Part shown: piece by piece, positions 43,870 through 54,317 of the stretch
Layout of the letters: each line of letters starts with the position of its first letter
Position numbering within the stretch: the stretch's first letter is position 1
NCBI GenBank assembly: GCA_006386115.1
Contig: VFIW01000059.1
Coordinates: 124,001-188,000 of the forward strand
Length of the DNA stretch: 64,000 nucleotides
Origin: Globisporangium splendens
Lineage: Eukaryota; Oomycota; Peronosporomycetes; Pythiales; Pythiaceae
Reading direction: 5' to 3'
Position numbers and translations under genes: made by a program
Notes under the pieces: generated by a model
The model's database searches: none
What the model saw: the letters and a program-made list of their open reading frames with translations, nothing else
Told to the model about the DNA's origin: nothing

Positions 43870-45521
43870 CTACTGGGCATACGTGCTGTATATGGGACAC
43901 TCGACGAGAAACGGAGACCGAGGTTTGCCTTCTTTTGTCAGCGCATCGAGCTCGTGCCGCAGCACGTTTTGCACTTCGAGATGGTGCGCTCGGACGCGCT
44001 GCGACTGCGTTTTCAGTATGAAGTCGCGGATGAGTGCCAATGATCCATTGGGAGGTATGCTGGGGTTGGAGCTGGCGAATAACTGATAGTTAAATTCAAG
44101 CTGTGATGACGGCAATTCCGGAATGACGGAGGACGCGCTGTGTGTGCCGGCCATGACAATCTGGGTGCGCTCGTTCACGGCAAGGTCGGTACCACGAAGC
44201 ACAAAGCGCGACGAACGCACGAGCACGGAGCGAGTGTGGTCTAGTTCGTCGAATTTGGCAAATACCGAGATGCCATCCAAGTAGATTTTGCCAAATTGCG
44301 GGCTGTGGAAAGTCATCACGAATTGCTTCTCAAAGCTAAACTTGCGAACACTCGGCACCTGGACCAATAACGAAAAATGCCAACCAGTCAAGAGTTTGCC
44401 TGACTCAAACTGACAACTGTGTCGTGATAAAAACAAACAGACACAACAAACGTACCTGCGTGAACCACTCGCCCTGTTGGTTCGTGTACGGCATGATGTG
44501 GTTGCAAACGTGACAATTTAGTTGCGAGTAGCTGCAGTTCAGCAACAGCAGTGCCTTGATCTCATACACTCGGCCCCAGACCGGGTCATCGCGAAATTCG
44601 CTGTAGTCGAACTCCGCTTGAGGAATTTCCATGTCGGGAACCTTCATCCCGAGGTAAATCTGGTCGATGCTGAGCCGTAGGTCGTTCAGGATGCGCAACT
44701 CGCCGCCTCGACCTGTTAGTGAACTGCGGACGATTGTCTGGAACTGCATTGCCTGGATACCGAAAAGAGCATTCATGTCCTAATAATCCAAGCAAATAAA
44801 ACAACACACCGTCATGAAACAATCAAGTTGCAATGCAACTCTTTGTAAAAGTGGCACATACCTGAGAAGTGACCTTCTTGTGGAACAGCGCACCCCCTTG
44901 CGTCTTGCTCATCTGGACAAGTTCCGCCAGCGTTTCTTTCAAGTAGCGATTCATGGACTCGGATTCCTGTCGCAGCTTGATCTCCCAGACTGCACGGTCG
45001 AGGCCGATCAGGTTCATGTACATCTGGAGAAAGAGCGGATCAGTCGTCGACATGGTCGCGAACTTCACCACCACTGACAAGTCGTTTTGCTTCTGCTGGG
45101 CACACTTCGCAGACAGCTCGCGCTTGCATCGCAGATCCTGCAATTGCGAGTTCATGCGCGTCACTTGGAGACGAAGCTCCTCGAGTTCCTCCTTGTTGCG
45201 CTTTCGGTACCGTCGAACGCAGTTCGTGTTGACCTCGCGATTCTTTATCCGCCGCGCACGGCGCTTCGGTGCAGGCACCACAGTAGTATCAACACCATCT
45301 CTGCGCTGATAGCTGTCACTGCGACTGGCGTCGGTCTGATCGCCCTGGTGGAAGGCGTCCGAGAGCGGCGAAGTCGGGTCTCCATCGGTCGACGAGACCT
45401 GCTCCAACTCGACGGCGTCCACGTGGTCGTCGTCGTAGGCGTCGATGAATGCGAGCGCCTCCTCGAGCGTCGCGGCGTTCTCGTCGTCGTCGACCAGCAG
45501 AAACGCTGGCGTCTTGCTCAT
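43870..45521 (-). CDS. Array gene 16: canonical bZIP, Met-zipper subgroup
   Basis: Exons are 45521-44862, 44779-44456 and 44358-43870 (introns 82 and 97 bases; donors GTATGT and GTACGT). The product is 490 residues. MSKTPAFLLVDDDENAATLEEALAFIDAYDDD is the start. N98-x7-R106 (VNTNCVRRYRKRNKEEL) is followed by L116, M123 and L130, Met taking the middle zipper place. The second part (MYMNLIGLDRAVWEIKLRQ) is specific to this subgroup. Exon 2 opens DMNALFGIQAMQ. In DDPVWGRVYEI the QDPxxGQ block is altered. Exon 3 has GKIYLDGISVFAKFDELDHTRSVLVRSSRFVLRGTDL and HHLEVQNVLRHELDAL. Confidence 0.88.
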
Positions 45522-45550
45522 GGCTTCGCGATTGTCTGCGGTAAATGGTG

Positions 45551-45566
45551 ACTGTAGGAATGAGGC
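45551..45566 (-). promoter_or_regulatory. Initiator-like site of array gene 16
   Basis: The minus strand reads GCCTCATTCCTACAGT, containing CTCATTCC, 30-45 bases before ATG 45521. Confidence 0.5.
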
Positions 45567-45587
45567 AGTCCAGCAGTACAGTTGCAC

Positions 45588-45634
45588 GGAATGATGGTTT
45601 TACATACGTTCCTGAGGAGTGGCGTGTACTAATC
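45588..45634. promoter_or_regulatory. Promoter block shared with array gene 18
   Basis: GGAATGATGGTT at 45588-45599 and the 16-mer GTGGCGTGTACTAATC at 45619-45634 recur in the same order at 48128-48139 and 48147-48162, with an AGCCAAT (CCAAT box) shortly after in both. Here the block lies upstream of a minus-strand gene, there upstream of a plus-strand gene. Confidence 0.55.
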
Positions 45635-46254
45635 GCAGCGAGAAGTAGCCAATCCGCATCGTTTTGTCAGCTATTTTTAGCCAATTAAACAGTAGAGAGA
45701 CTTGATTTAATGAAGCGTAGACTCACAGCAGGCTATTATAAAAAGCATTAAGTTTGCAATGTTCGGCTGTATTGACATTTTTGAGAATTATCAAAATAGG
45801 GTCATATAATTGGGAATATAGGACACTTGCAACATTCAACTGACTGTTTGAAGCAGATAGATTATGACGAAAGAGTCTCTTCAGCGCCAGTTCTTTCCAG
45901 CCCCCGTTAAATGGCTTGCTGAGCACCTTGTCCAAGAAAAAGAAAACAAGAGTGTTGGGTGGCGCAAATTGTACGAATGAGATCGATTGCATCCAGCTTT
46001 GCAGCAGTCTGATTTCTGTGCTCGGAAATATTTGGCTGCATCATAATATTGTTAATATGTATGAGTACCGACCAAAAGCATGGCGTGCTTAGCGAAGTTT
46101 ATCGGCAATGCCGATGCTGTGCTGATGGAATTCTGCTTTTCATTCGGCTCAGACTATCGCCTCGGTTTCTAATCACAAATCGATGTCGAAAGGTATACAG
46201 ATGCATGCAAAAAACACTTGAAGTACGTGAAAATGTCAAAAACACCGTTGCAGG
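45635..46254. other. Spacer, nothing recognised
   Basis: AT-rich (45720-46060) with no coding motif; only short frames are present. Confidence 0.4.
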
Positions 46255-47877
46255 TCAGCAAACTGAATACGCGTGTCTGACAGGGCACTCGACCAGAAGT
46301 TGTGAGTATGGCTTCCCATCCGTTATGCACGCACCCAGCTCGTGGAGCAGCACGTTCTGCACCTCCAATTGATGCGCTTGCATGCGCCGCCACTGGTTTA
46401 TCAGAAAGTAATCACGAAGTTGCGTCGGGTCTTCTTCGGTTTCAGACGCTGCGAAGATGTGGTAGTCGATCTGACATAGAGACCTAGGACTGGAGTCTTC
46501 AGCCTGGACCCCGTTCACGGCCGCGAGGTAGCCCTTCTCATGGAATACCAATCCAGTGCCGGGAAGAGCAAACCGTGACGAGCATGCGATCACAGAACGG
46601 TCACACTCATCGTACTTGCCGAGCACTGAGATGCCGTCGAGGTAGAATTGACCATGCCGAGCAGAGCTGACCACCGTCGTGAATTGGGTTTGGACAACAG
46701 TCTTGCGTCCGCTCTTGGTCTGCAAACACACACGTGGGTGGCAGTTTTAGTGCTTATTCAATGGTTAATCGACTCGATCAAAATGCTTGAACGTACCTGT
46801 GTCGTAGTCAGGTTGGTCGTGTCTCTCAATCTGTCCATATGGCTATTTACATGTTTATCGAGCACCTGGAAGTGACACTTCAGTGGCGTACTCGCAGAGA
46901 ACTCGTACACTGGCCCTCGCTGAGAATCAGTATGCACTTGGCTGGAACTGCACGCCTGTTTGATCACAGGATCCATCATGTGCTTGACTTTTGCGCTGAG
47001 GTAAATTTGGTCGAGGTCCTGGTGCAAGTCCATCAAGTTGGTATTTGCAGTCGATGGCCGGGTTTGAACAAATGTTTGAATTCGTAGCGTCTCGATCCCA
47101 AAGAGCGCGTTCAAATCCTGGTCCAGAATGGTCACAAGTTTACGCAAGTCAGTCCTCCGAGCAAACGCCACACTAATACCAGAAGAAAGGCTCCGAACTT
47201 ACAGACGCCGTGACACTCATGCGGAGAAACTTGTCCATCGACGTTCCCATCTCGGTGAGCGCAAAGAAAATTTGCTTTAGCTGCTGATTGGTTGACTCGG
47301 ATTGCAGTCGCTTCTTCCGTTCGGAATTGACTCCGCTGCAGGTAGTTTGTTGCATTTGAAACTCGGTCTTCGCTGTCAGACTGCCAAAACAGGATGACAA
47401 CCATGCACCTCCATATTGCTGCTTCCGTTGTTGCTGAAAATCTACCCGAGATTGCAGCTGGGCGAGTTGCGCTTCCATTCGAGCCACTTTGCTGCGGAGC
47501 TCCTGGATCTCGGCTCTGTTGCGTCGTCGGTAGTTCCGGACTCGCATCGTGTTGCCTGCGTCTGGGCGTTTTCTTCCTCCAGAAGAGGTCTGATTGGAAG
47601 TATTGCAGCTGTTGATACCCTTGTCTCGGACTTTTCCATCATGGTTGCCACAAAGGCTGACTCGATGCTTGCTCGGAACGACACTAGATGATGGATCTGG
47701 TCCGCAGACTTGGGAATGAAGCTCGAGGGTTTCTGGTCCTGGTGCGAGGCTGCTGGTTGGGCAATCTGGCTCATCGGCGAGGAACTCCTCGTTGTACGCA
47801 TCGATGAATGCGAGAACTGCTTCCAGAGTCGCAGCGCACTGTGCATCGTCCTTCTCCAGTGGACACCACAGCGCCAT
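46255..47877 (-). CDS. Array gene 17: canonical bZIP, Met-zipper subgroup
   Basis: Exons are 47877-47203, 47117-46797 and 46719-46255 (introns 85 and 77 bases; donors GTAAGT and GTACGT). The product is 486 residues. The box CAATLEAVLAFIDAYNEEF sits at 14-32. N109-x7-R117 (GNTMRVRNYRRRNRAEI) and the zipper L127, M134, L141 match array gene 16. The middle is Gln-rich, with the second helix KRLQSESTNQQLKQIFFAL. Exon 2 starts DLNALFGIETLR; in SQRGPVYEFSASTPLKC the DPxxGQ core is lost. Exon 3 has GQFYLDGISVLGKYDECDRSVIACSSRFALPGTGLVFHEKGYLA and HQLEVQNVLLHELGA. It is tandem with gene 16. Confidence 0.87.
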
Positions 47878-48127
47878 ACCGCCGATTTGACAATGCGGAT
47901 GAGTGGCATCGATTCCAGAGCGCGTCGCTTGGAGTGAATGACGTTCTGTGATCAGTGAACCGAGCCACGATTTACTTCTACAGACAGATACTGTTTAATT
48001 TGATATATGTAAATTCATTTTTCATTCTAAATGATGTTAAAATAAACAATGCCTGTATTGTTCAATATAATGCAACGAAGAAGCAGAGTTAAGGTTCTCA
48101 TAGGAGGGGTTCATGAAACACCACGAC
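47878..48127. other. Divergent promoter region of array genes 17 and 18
   Basis: AT-rich spacer (47990-48080) between two divergently transcribed genes; no other feature was identified. Confidence 0.35.
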
Positions 48128-48162
48128 AGAATGATGGTATTTGCTTGTGGCGTGTACTAATC
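48128..48162. promoter_or_regulatory. Promoter block of array gene 18
   Basis: AGAATGATGGTA at 48128-48139 and GTGGCGTGTACTAATC at 48147-48162, the same pair as at 45588-45634, 154 bases before ATG 48316. A related TGTACTAATC is at 60871, upstream of array gene 23. Confidence 0.5.
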
Positions 48163-48262
48163 AGAACCTCCTTTTCAGCCAATGAAATATATGCATTCAC
48201 TTTCTTGTAGCCAATCAAAACACTTTCTCCACACACTGACCAACACTGTCGACTCTCGAAGA

Positions 48263-48278
48263 GCTCATTTCTGAATCG
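48263..48278 (+). promoter_or_regulatory. Initiator-like site of array gene 18
   Basis: GCTCATTTCTGAATCG matches the compound oomycete core promoter pattern, ending 37 bases before ATG 48316. Confidence 0.55.
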
Positions 48279-48315
48279 AAAGAATCAAGAAACAGGCGCA
48301 AAGGGGTTCGCCAGA

Positions 48316-49902
48316 ATGGAGAGTCTGTGGATGGAAGACGAGTCCGATGCGACGCTGGAGGAGGTGCTCGCGTTCATCGACTCCAGCCACGACCTCCCAG
48401 AAGACGCGACCGACTCGGACCAGTCAGCGTCCGCATGGTCTGTCGACTCGGATCCCCAAGTCCGCCTCGCTCCAAGTGGCACAAGTGATGATAAAACCTC
48501 AGACCAGAAGAAGCCTGGGCCACAGAATCAGCTTCATCATTCTTGTAAGCGAATTCGACATGTAAAGAAGCCAAAAGCTCGCGCAGAGAACCACAAAGCC
48601 GTCAGTCGATACCGGAAACGCAATAAAGAAGAGATCCTTGAGCTTCGTGCCAAGCTGCAACAAATGGAGACTCAACTCGCGCAACTGCAGGCGAATCGAA
48701 ACTACGCGCTCGCACTGGACAACCCCAGCCAAGCTCAATACTCAATGGCAAATGGAAGCGCGATGAAAACAAACCGGACGTCTCTTGAAGTGTACGTCCA
48801 CTTGGCGGCGACGAATTGCACGAGGCCGGAATTTCGAAAACTGCAGCAGTCCATACAACTGAATCAGAAATTGAAGGCGTCGTTGACAGAGTATATCAAC
48901 ATGAGCAAGACTCCTGAGGCGCTGCTCAAGAAACCGATCACCAAACATGTTCGTACCCTTTATTTTTCGTATTTCAATCTTATGAGTGGTCAAATCTGAC
49001 TCTAGATCCTCACTTCTGTAGGATCTGAACTCCCTGTTTGGGATTGAGGATTTCCGATGGAAGATTAGGCGTTTAGATACGTCAATGGAGTCGGATGTGC
49101 ACTCTGTCTTGTTGGCGGAGCTGCATCATTATCTGGAGAATTTATACCTGAGCACTTTCGAGATTCCACGACCACTGACTTTACATGAGCACTCGGAAAA
49201 TGTGTTTGTCACAAGAGACCCGATTCGAGGTCAAACATTTGAAATGACGTCTCTTACGCGCGTCAATTGCCACAGGCACCAACTAGTCGATCATGTGTGG
49301 AGTCACCTAACGGCCGCGGATCACCGTGATCACCACTTCATGAAGGTACGCCCTGAGTTCACTGGTGTGTACATTGCGGATCATGGCGCTTGCTTTGTTT
49401 CGTTGCTTATTATTTGAACTTTACATAGGCGAAAAGTGGCTCCAACAAGAACAGCTGCGAGAAGCAGGTCACAATGGCTTTGAACTCTCCACAGTTCGGT
49501 GAAATCTCTATCCGCGGGGTGTCGTCGGTCCGCAGATTTGACGAGCCAGACCGCTCAGTCATCGTGTTCACGTCTCGTCTGGTGATTTCGGAAGCTGGTC
49601 TTCTATTCCGCCAAGAAGGTTGGTTGATTGTGTCAAGCGTGAGTTCTGGGTCCAGTTGTAATTCATCACCGTCATCGACGCTGCTTCAAATTTTCTATCG
49701 AGTGTTTGGCGAGTTGAGCGCTGCAGTCAGGGCAGTGATGCCCGAAAAGTCTGCGCGACTCCATGAGTTCGTCCTCAACGCCCTGGGTCAGCGCATGCGA
49801 GTGCATCACCTCGAAGTCCAAAACACGCTGGTTCAGGAACTCGATGCAATCCAGACTGGGGGACTGCTAAGCTCCTCGGTCCTGACCAAGTGTCCCGTCT
49901 AA
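48316..49902 (+). CDS. Array gene 18: canonical bZIP, Met-zipper subgroup
   Basis: Exons are 48316-48948, 49022-49345 and 49429-49902 (introns 73 and 83 bases; donors GTTCGT and GTACGC). The product is 476 residues. MESLWMEDESDATLEEVLAFIDSSHD is the start. N92-x7-R100 (ENHKAVSRYRKRNKEEI) is followed by L110, M117, L124. The second helix is KLQQSIQLNQKLKASL. Exon 2 opens DLNSLFGIEDFRWK and has TRDPIRGQTFEMTSLTRVNC. Exon 3 has GEISIRGVSSVRRFDEPDRSVIVFTSRLVISEAGLLFRQEGW, YRVFGELSA and HHLEVQNTLVQELDAIQTGG. It is the only plus-strand gene among 16-23. Confidence 0.9.
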
Positions 49903-50127
49903 GCGATCGCGCTTGATTTAGACGTCGTTGGCGTCGTTGAGTATGTTAGTGGATGCTAGATGCTCCAAGTTGCTGGTCGTTTGGGTCTGCTGTCTCGACA
50001 GAGTTAATAGCACAACTCAATTAGAAATCAGGCTTTGTGATAGTCGAAAACATCTCAAGGTTCAAGAAAATCAGTATTTCAAACACACAGATTACAGATA
50101 ATGCATGCAGCATGACGCCAAGATTGG
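49903..50127. other. Convergent spacer, nothing recognised
   Basis: Array genes 18 and 19 converge over 225 bases; no feature beyond their 3' ends is seen. Confidence 0.4.
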
Positions 50128-51798
50128 CTACCGCGCAGGACACTCGATGAGGAGCTTGGTCCCATAGCCTCGCATATCCGCCACCGGCGGTGGATGGCAC
50201 CCAAACTCGTGCACCAGTATGTTTTGAACTTCGAGGCGATGCGCGTGCATCTGGTTGCTTTGTGAGCTCGCGATGAAATCCTCGAGGTACGCCGAGATCC
50301 CTGGTGGCATGTGCGGATCCCGCGTCTCGGTGAAGATCTGATACGAGACCTGGTACACACTGGACGCCGTCAGCGGAGGGTTGCTGCTTGACGATTTTGA
50401 CGTGTTGTTGGTTGTACCACTGCTTCCCGAGCTCGCATCTGCTAATATCATGCAGCCAAATTCTCGAAAAACTAGCGCCGTGCCTACAACCGCGAGCCGC
50501 GAGGTGTACATATACAGGACCCGATTCTGTTGCACGTATTTGCGCGCCACTGACACAGCGTTGATGTGAACATCGCCGCATTGACTGGAGCGAAACGCCA
50601 TCGTGTACTGCTTCTCCATGCTGTCTTCGTACGGGCCGGTGCGAATCTGAAAAACGAAAAAGGTTACATATCCTGTCAGTTCCAATCGACAACAGTTTAC
50701 ATGAGCAAGCCGACGAACCTGAGTAAACGGTTTGCTTCTCCTCGTAAATTCACCACCGCTGCCGCGATTAAGTCCCTCTCTCATTTCGACCAATTTTTGT
50801 AACGAGAGGACGAGCGGTGTGCTCGAGTTCACTTCACGGATTTGGCCCACCAGCGGGTGCTCTAAGACTCTACTCGCCGTGAATACTTGGTCCATTCGTG
50901 CGCAGGCAGCAGTAAGCACGTCCGGTACGGTCAACGACGTCAAGTACTGGGTCTCCAAGGAATGGTGCAAGCCAGCAAACACCAGCGAGTCACTTGCGGG
51001 CAGCGGCGCTGATGGGAGCACATTGAACTGCGGTTCAATGCCAAACAGAAAGTAGAGGTCCTACAGCATTACGCGAGCGAAACATACAACTCAGTTAGAC
51101 CAACTTGTCCATTAAAGCGGACATGCATTCGTCCTTACCTCTTTCGAGATCTGTTTGCTGAAAACCGAGTCGAGAGTCGTGTCCATTGGAAGCAGCCTCA
51201 TAAGAGCAGTACGCAGTCTTTGGTTCACCAGCAGCGCTTGTTCCAGTCGCCGGCGCTCGAGTCCGACTTTGTCGATCCCGATCAGCGTCGCAAACATTTC
51301 CAGCAGCACCGGATTGGACGCCAAGAGCGCGAGGTCGGGCTCGTGCGCGTTCTGCAACTTGCGTGCGACGACCCACGCGTCCTTGCGTTTCTTCAAGTAG
51401 TCGATTCGAGCTTCCATCTCGGCAACTTTACCTCGGAGCTCAAGGATCTCGTCCTTGTTGCGGCGGCGGTACCGACCAACGGTCGTGGTATTCGCGATGC
51501 GCTTTGATTGCGCAACACGACGACCTGGTCTCGCGGCTAGAGCATCGCGATCTGCTGCATTCTCGTCAGTGCTGTCGCCGCTACCACCTACTGCTGCTTT
51601 CATGCCATTGGTGCTAGTGGCCGCAGTGGTGCTCGTGTGCGACGGCGAGAAAGACGACGTGTCCGATGCGGCATCGCTCTCTTCGCTGCCTGAGACGGCG
51701 CCATCGCCATCGTCGTCTTGAGCGAACTCGTCGATGAACGCGAGCGCTTCTTCGAGCGTCGCGACGTGCTCCTCCTCCAGAAAGAAGCGCGTGCTCAT
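50128..51798 (-). CDS. Array gene 19: canonical bZIP, Met-zipper subgroup
   Basis: Exons are 51798-51139, 51060-50719 and 50646-50128 (introns 78 and 72 bases; donors GTAAGG and GTTCGT). The product is 506 residues. MSTRFFLEEEHVATLEEALAFIDEFAQDDD is the start; an upstream in-frame ATG at 51867 was rejected because family starts are close to the box. N103-x7-R111 (ANTTTVGRYRRRNKDEI) and L121, M128, L135. LLEMFATLIGIDKVGLERRRLEQAL is the second helix region. Exon 2 opens DLYFLFGIEPQF; in EHPLVGQIREVNSSTPL the DP is lost. The 72-base second intron is open in frame, so retention would insert 24 residues. Exon 3 has GDVHINAVSVARKYVQQNRVLYMYTSRLAVVGTALVFREFGC and a Ser-rich insert. Confidence 0.87.
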
Positions 51799-52397
51799 GA
51801 CGGAAGCTAATGCGAACTGAGAGCTCTGCTCTGCTCTGCCTCCTAATCTGCTCTTCCCCATAAACAAGGCAGTTGAGCTGCTCGATTACGTCTGACCATC
51901 ATTCCTGATTCCTGAATGATTTTGAGGCAAACAAAAACCTTTATTAATTGGTACCTACAATCGAACTTGATTATGAATAAAGATTAATGAAAGGTTTGTA
52001 TTGGGTGCCTAGCATGTAGACTTGCGTTTGCCGGTCGTTATAGAGAGAGGTACGCACTCGATTGTATGTGCTTCAATCCGGGCATTCAACAGAGAAAGAA
52101 GAGATTACTCGATGCTGCTTTCTCGAGTGAGTTTGGGGTTTGAACCAGAATCTGAAGGTCAAGTTTTCTTCGAATCCGCATCACCCTGGGCTAAGGTTTC
52201 CCGTCGAGCCACAAAGATGCCTCAAAGTTCATTTTCTCAATTCAGGCTTTTCATCTTCATACTTTTCTCAACCTAGGTCCGTCTTCATTTTTGTCAATAG
52301 ACCCAGAAGAAAATCGTCGACACTACACAAGCTTGCGGGTTTCAAGATGCTATTGTACTCCAGTTCATACTTACTAAATATTTCCCGACAAAGTTTC
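51799..52397. other. Spacer with GGAATGATGGTC word
   Basis: GGAATGATGGTC is on the minus strand at 51894-51905, 96 bases upstream of array gene 19. The rest (51906-52397) shows no gene or repeat. Confidence 0.4.
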
Positions 52398-54019
52398 TCA
52401 AGCCACTGACGTTGACGGACAATGAAGCGCCAATGGCGGCAGGTTGGCCGAAGCTCCATTGTGCGGGTCAGCTTGCTCCTTGAGCAGCACCATCTGCATG
52501 AGCAACATCACTGAGCGCATTTTCTCGATTTGCGTCTGCTGCACAAACTCACGGAGGTAATCGGTGTGTGAAGAGATTGAGTTGGCCCCCGCCATGCTTT
52601 TCGCTTCGTGATTGCGATAACAGGTCTGGATCACGGATCGCGGCGCTGCGCCGGGTGCTGTCTGCTCCTTCGATACGATGATCCAGATTCGATCACGAAA
52701 CAGCAGCCCAGTCCCCAGTGGAATGACAACCGCGCTCACCACGAACACAGTTCGATCCGGTTCTTCAAACTTGCGCGTGACCATGACGGTGTCGACTGGA
52801 ATTTCTCCAACTTCGCAATCGATCGTCGTGGTGGAGTGCTTTTCGCTGTTGGAGCCGTCGGGGTCAGTCTTTGCCTTTAGCGCAAAATTAAGAGACGTGA
52901 GTCAATAGTATAGCAATAGAGAGAGTCGAGATGCAATTGGAAGAGCGTACGTACGTATTTGTAGGTGTGGCCCAACTTTTGCTTGAAATCCGAACCGTCA
53001 ACGCGACCCCACAAGTGCTTGTTCAGGTATTGCAAGCTGCCAGCCAATGGAGTGTTGGTTGTGAATTCGTAGACGCGACCGTGACTCGGGTCCTCGTACA
53101 CGTTGCTACTACTGAATAACTTGTTGGTCGTCCGCATCTTGATGGACCCAGAGACCGATGGAGTGCTAAGGTAGCAGGCGTTCAAATCGCGGTACAGATC
53201 CTGTAAAATGCACATCGTGTTTTGAACAACGGGCTCGGTGGGAATAGAAAGTTGGCGGGCTTTTGGCACCTCCAATTCGCGTAAGAGTGCCATACTCTAC
53301 ACAAACAAAGACAGCGATAAGCGTCCATGAATCAGTAACTCCTCCGAGCATACAAGGCACACGTAAACGGCAAAGTGTACCTGTTGGATCGTCTGCCTTC
53401 GAAAGACATCGTCGATCGACTTGTTCACTTTCGCATGTCTTTTCACTGCTTCTTTGAGTTTCCGATTCAACGACTCGGATTGCTGCAGCAACTGGAACTC
53501 GACCACTGCTTGCTCGCGCGTGACTGGCCCGTCGGAAAAGCGCGACAAAGTTGCAGCAGCCACGCGACGCGCTGACGCGGTCTTTTGCGCGTCTTCATTC
53601 CGTTCGCGAAGGTTCGCCAGGCGAGACGTCAGCTGCAGCACTTGCTCACGCAACTCGATGATCTCGTCCTTGTTGCGCTTCCGGTACTTTGTGATCGCCT
53701 TTTTCGTTGCCTCTGTGTACGTACTTTTGCCTCGAGGCCGCTCTGAACTTGGCTTTGAAGGTGGTTTTCGTTCACTCTTACGCGACACACCAGATGGAGG
53801 CTGCGGAGGTGCGGACTCCTGCACCGCAGGGGATGGAAGCCCTTCCATGTGCTCCGAGTCGGAGGAGTGATCGCTGGTCGCGCCGTTGCTGCTGGTGGTG
53901 TCCTCATCCAATGATGTGTCCAAGTCGAGCGCAAAGGACAGCGGTTCGTGCGTGTCGATGAATCCGAGCACTTCCTCCAGCGTCGCCACCTGCTCGTCCT
54001 CCAGCAGAAACGTACCCAT
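52398..54019 (-). CDS. Array gene 20: family protein, Thr at the Asn position
   Basis: Exons are 54019-53381, 53296-52955 and 52874-52398 (introns 84 and 80 bases; donors GTACAC and GTACGT). The product is 485 residues. MGTFLLEDEQVATLEEVLGFIDTHEP is the start. The basic region is otherwise classic (EATKKAITKYRKRNKDEI), but Thr105 replaces the invariant Asn; R113 and the zipper L123, L130, L137 are kept. The second helix is LLQQSESLNRKLKEAVKRH. Exon 2 begins SMALLRELEVPK and has VYEDPSHGRVYEFTTNTPLAGSL. Exon 3 has GEIPVDTVMVTRKFEEPDRTVFVVSAVVIPLGTGLLFRDRIW, with CYRNHEAKSMAG in place of the usual CYRLYLEKRD. Confidence 0.88.
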
Positions 54020-54040
54020 GTTGCTGCTCTCTTTGCGCGT

Positions 54041-54058
54041 CGTTTGCGAAATGAGCTC
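54041..54058 (-). promoter_or_regulatory. Initiator-like site of array gene 20
   Basis: The minus strand reads GAGCTCATTTCGCAAACG, a compound core-promoter match 22 bases before ATG 54019. A further AGAATGATGATC lies upstream at 54130-54141 on the same strand. Confidence 0.55.
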
Positions 54059-54317
54059 TTCCTCCCATGCAGAAGCCTACACGGCACGTTTTACTCCCCA
54101 TCATCATCATATTGTTGACGCTATAGAACGATCATCATTCTGACGACCAACGTCTCAGCAGAAAAAGCAAGAGTGAATGTACCTGATTTAGCGATGGACT
54201 GGCTCTCATTGAGACGATGAAAATCGATAGTTTACCTCTGTAAATTCATATTTGTTATACGCACGTCATTGATCTGATTCTTATAGTCGCACGTCCCGAC
54301 TCACCCACTTTGACGAA

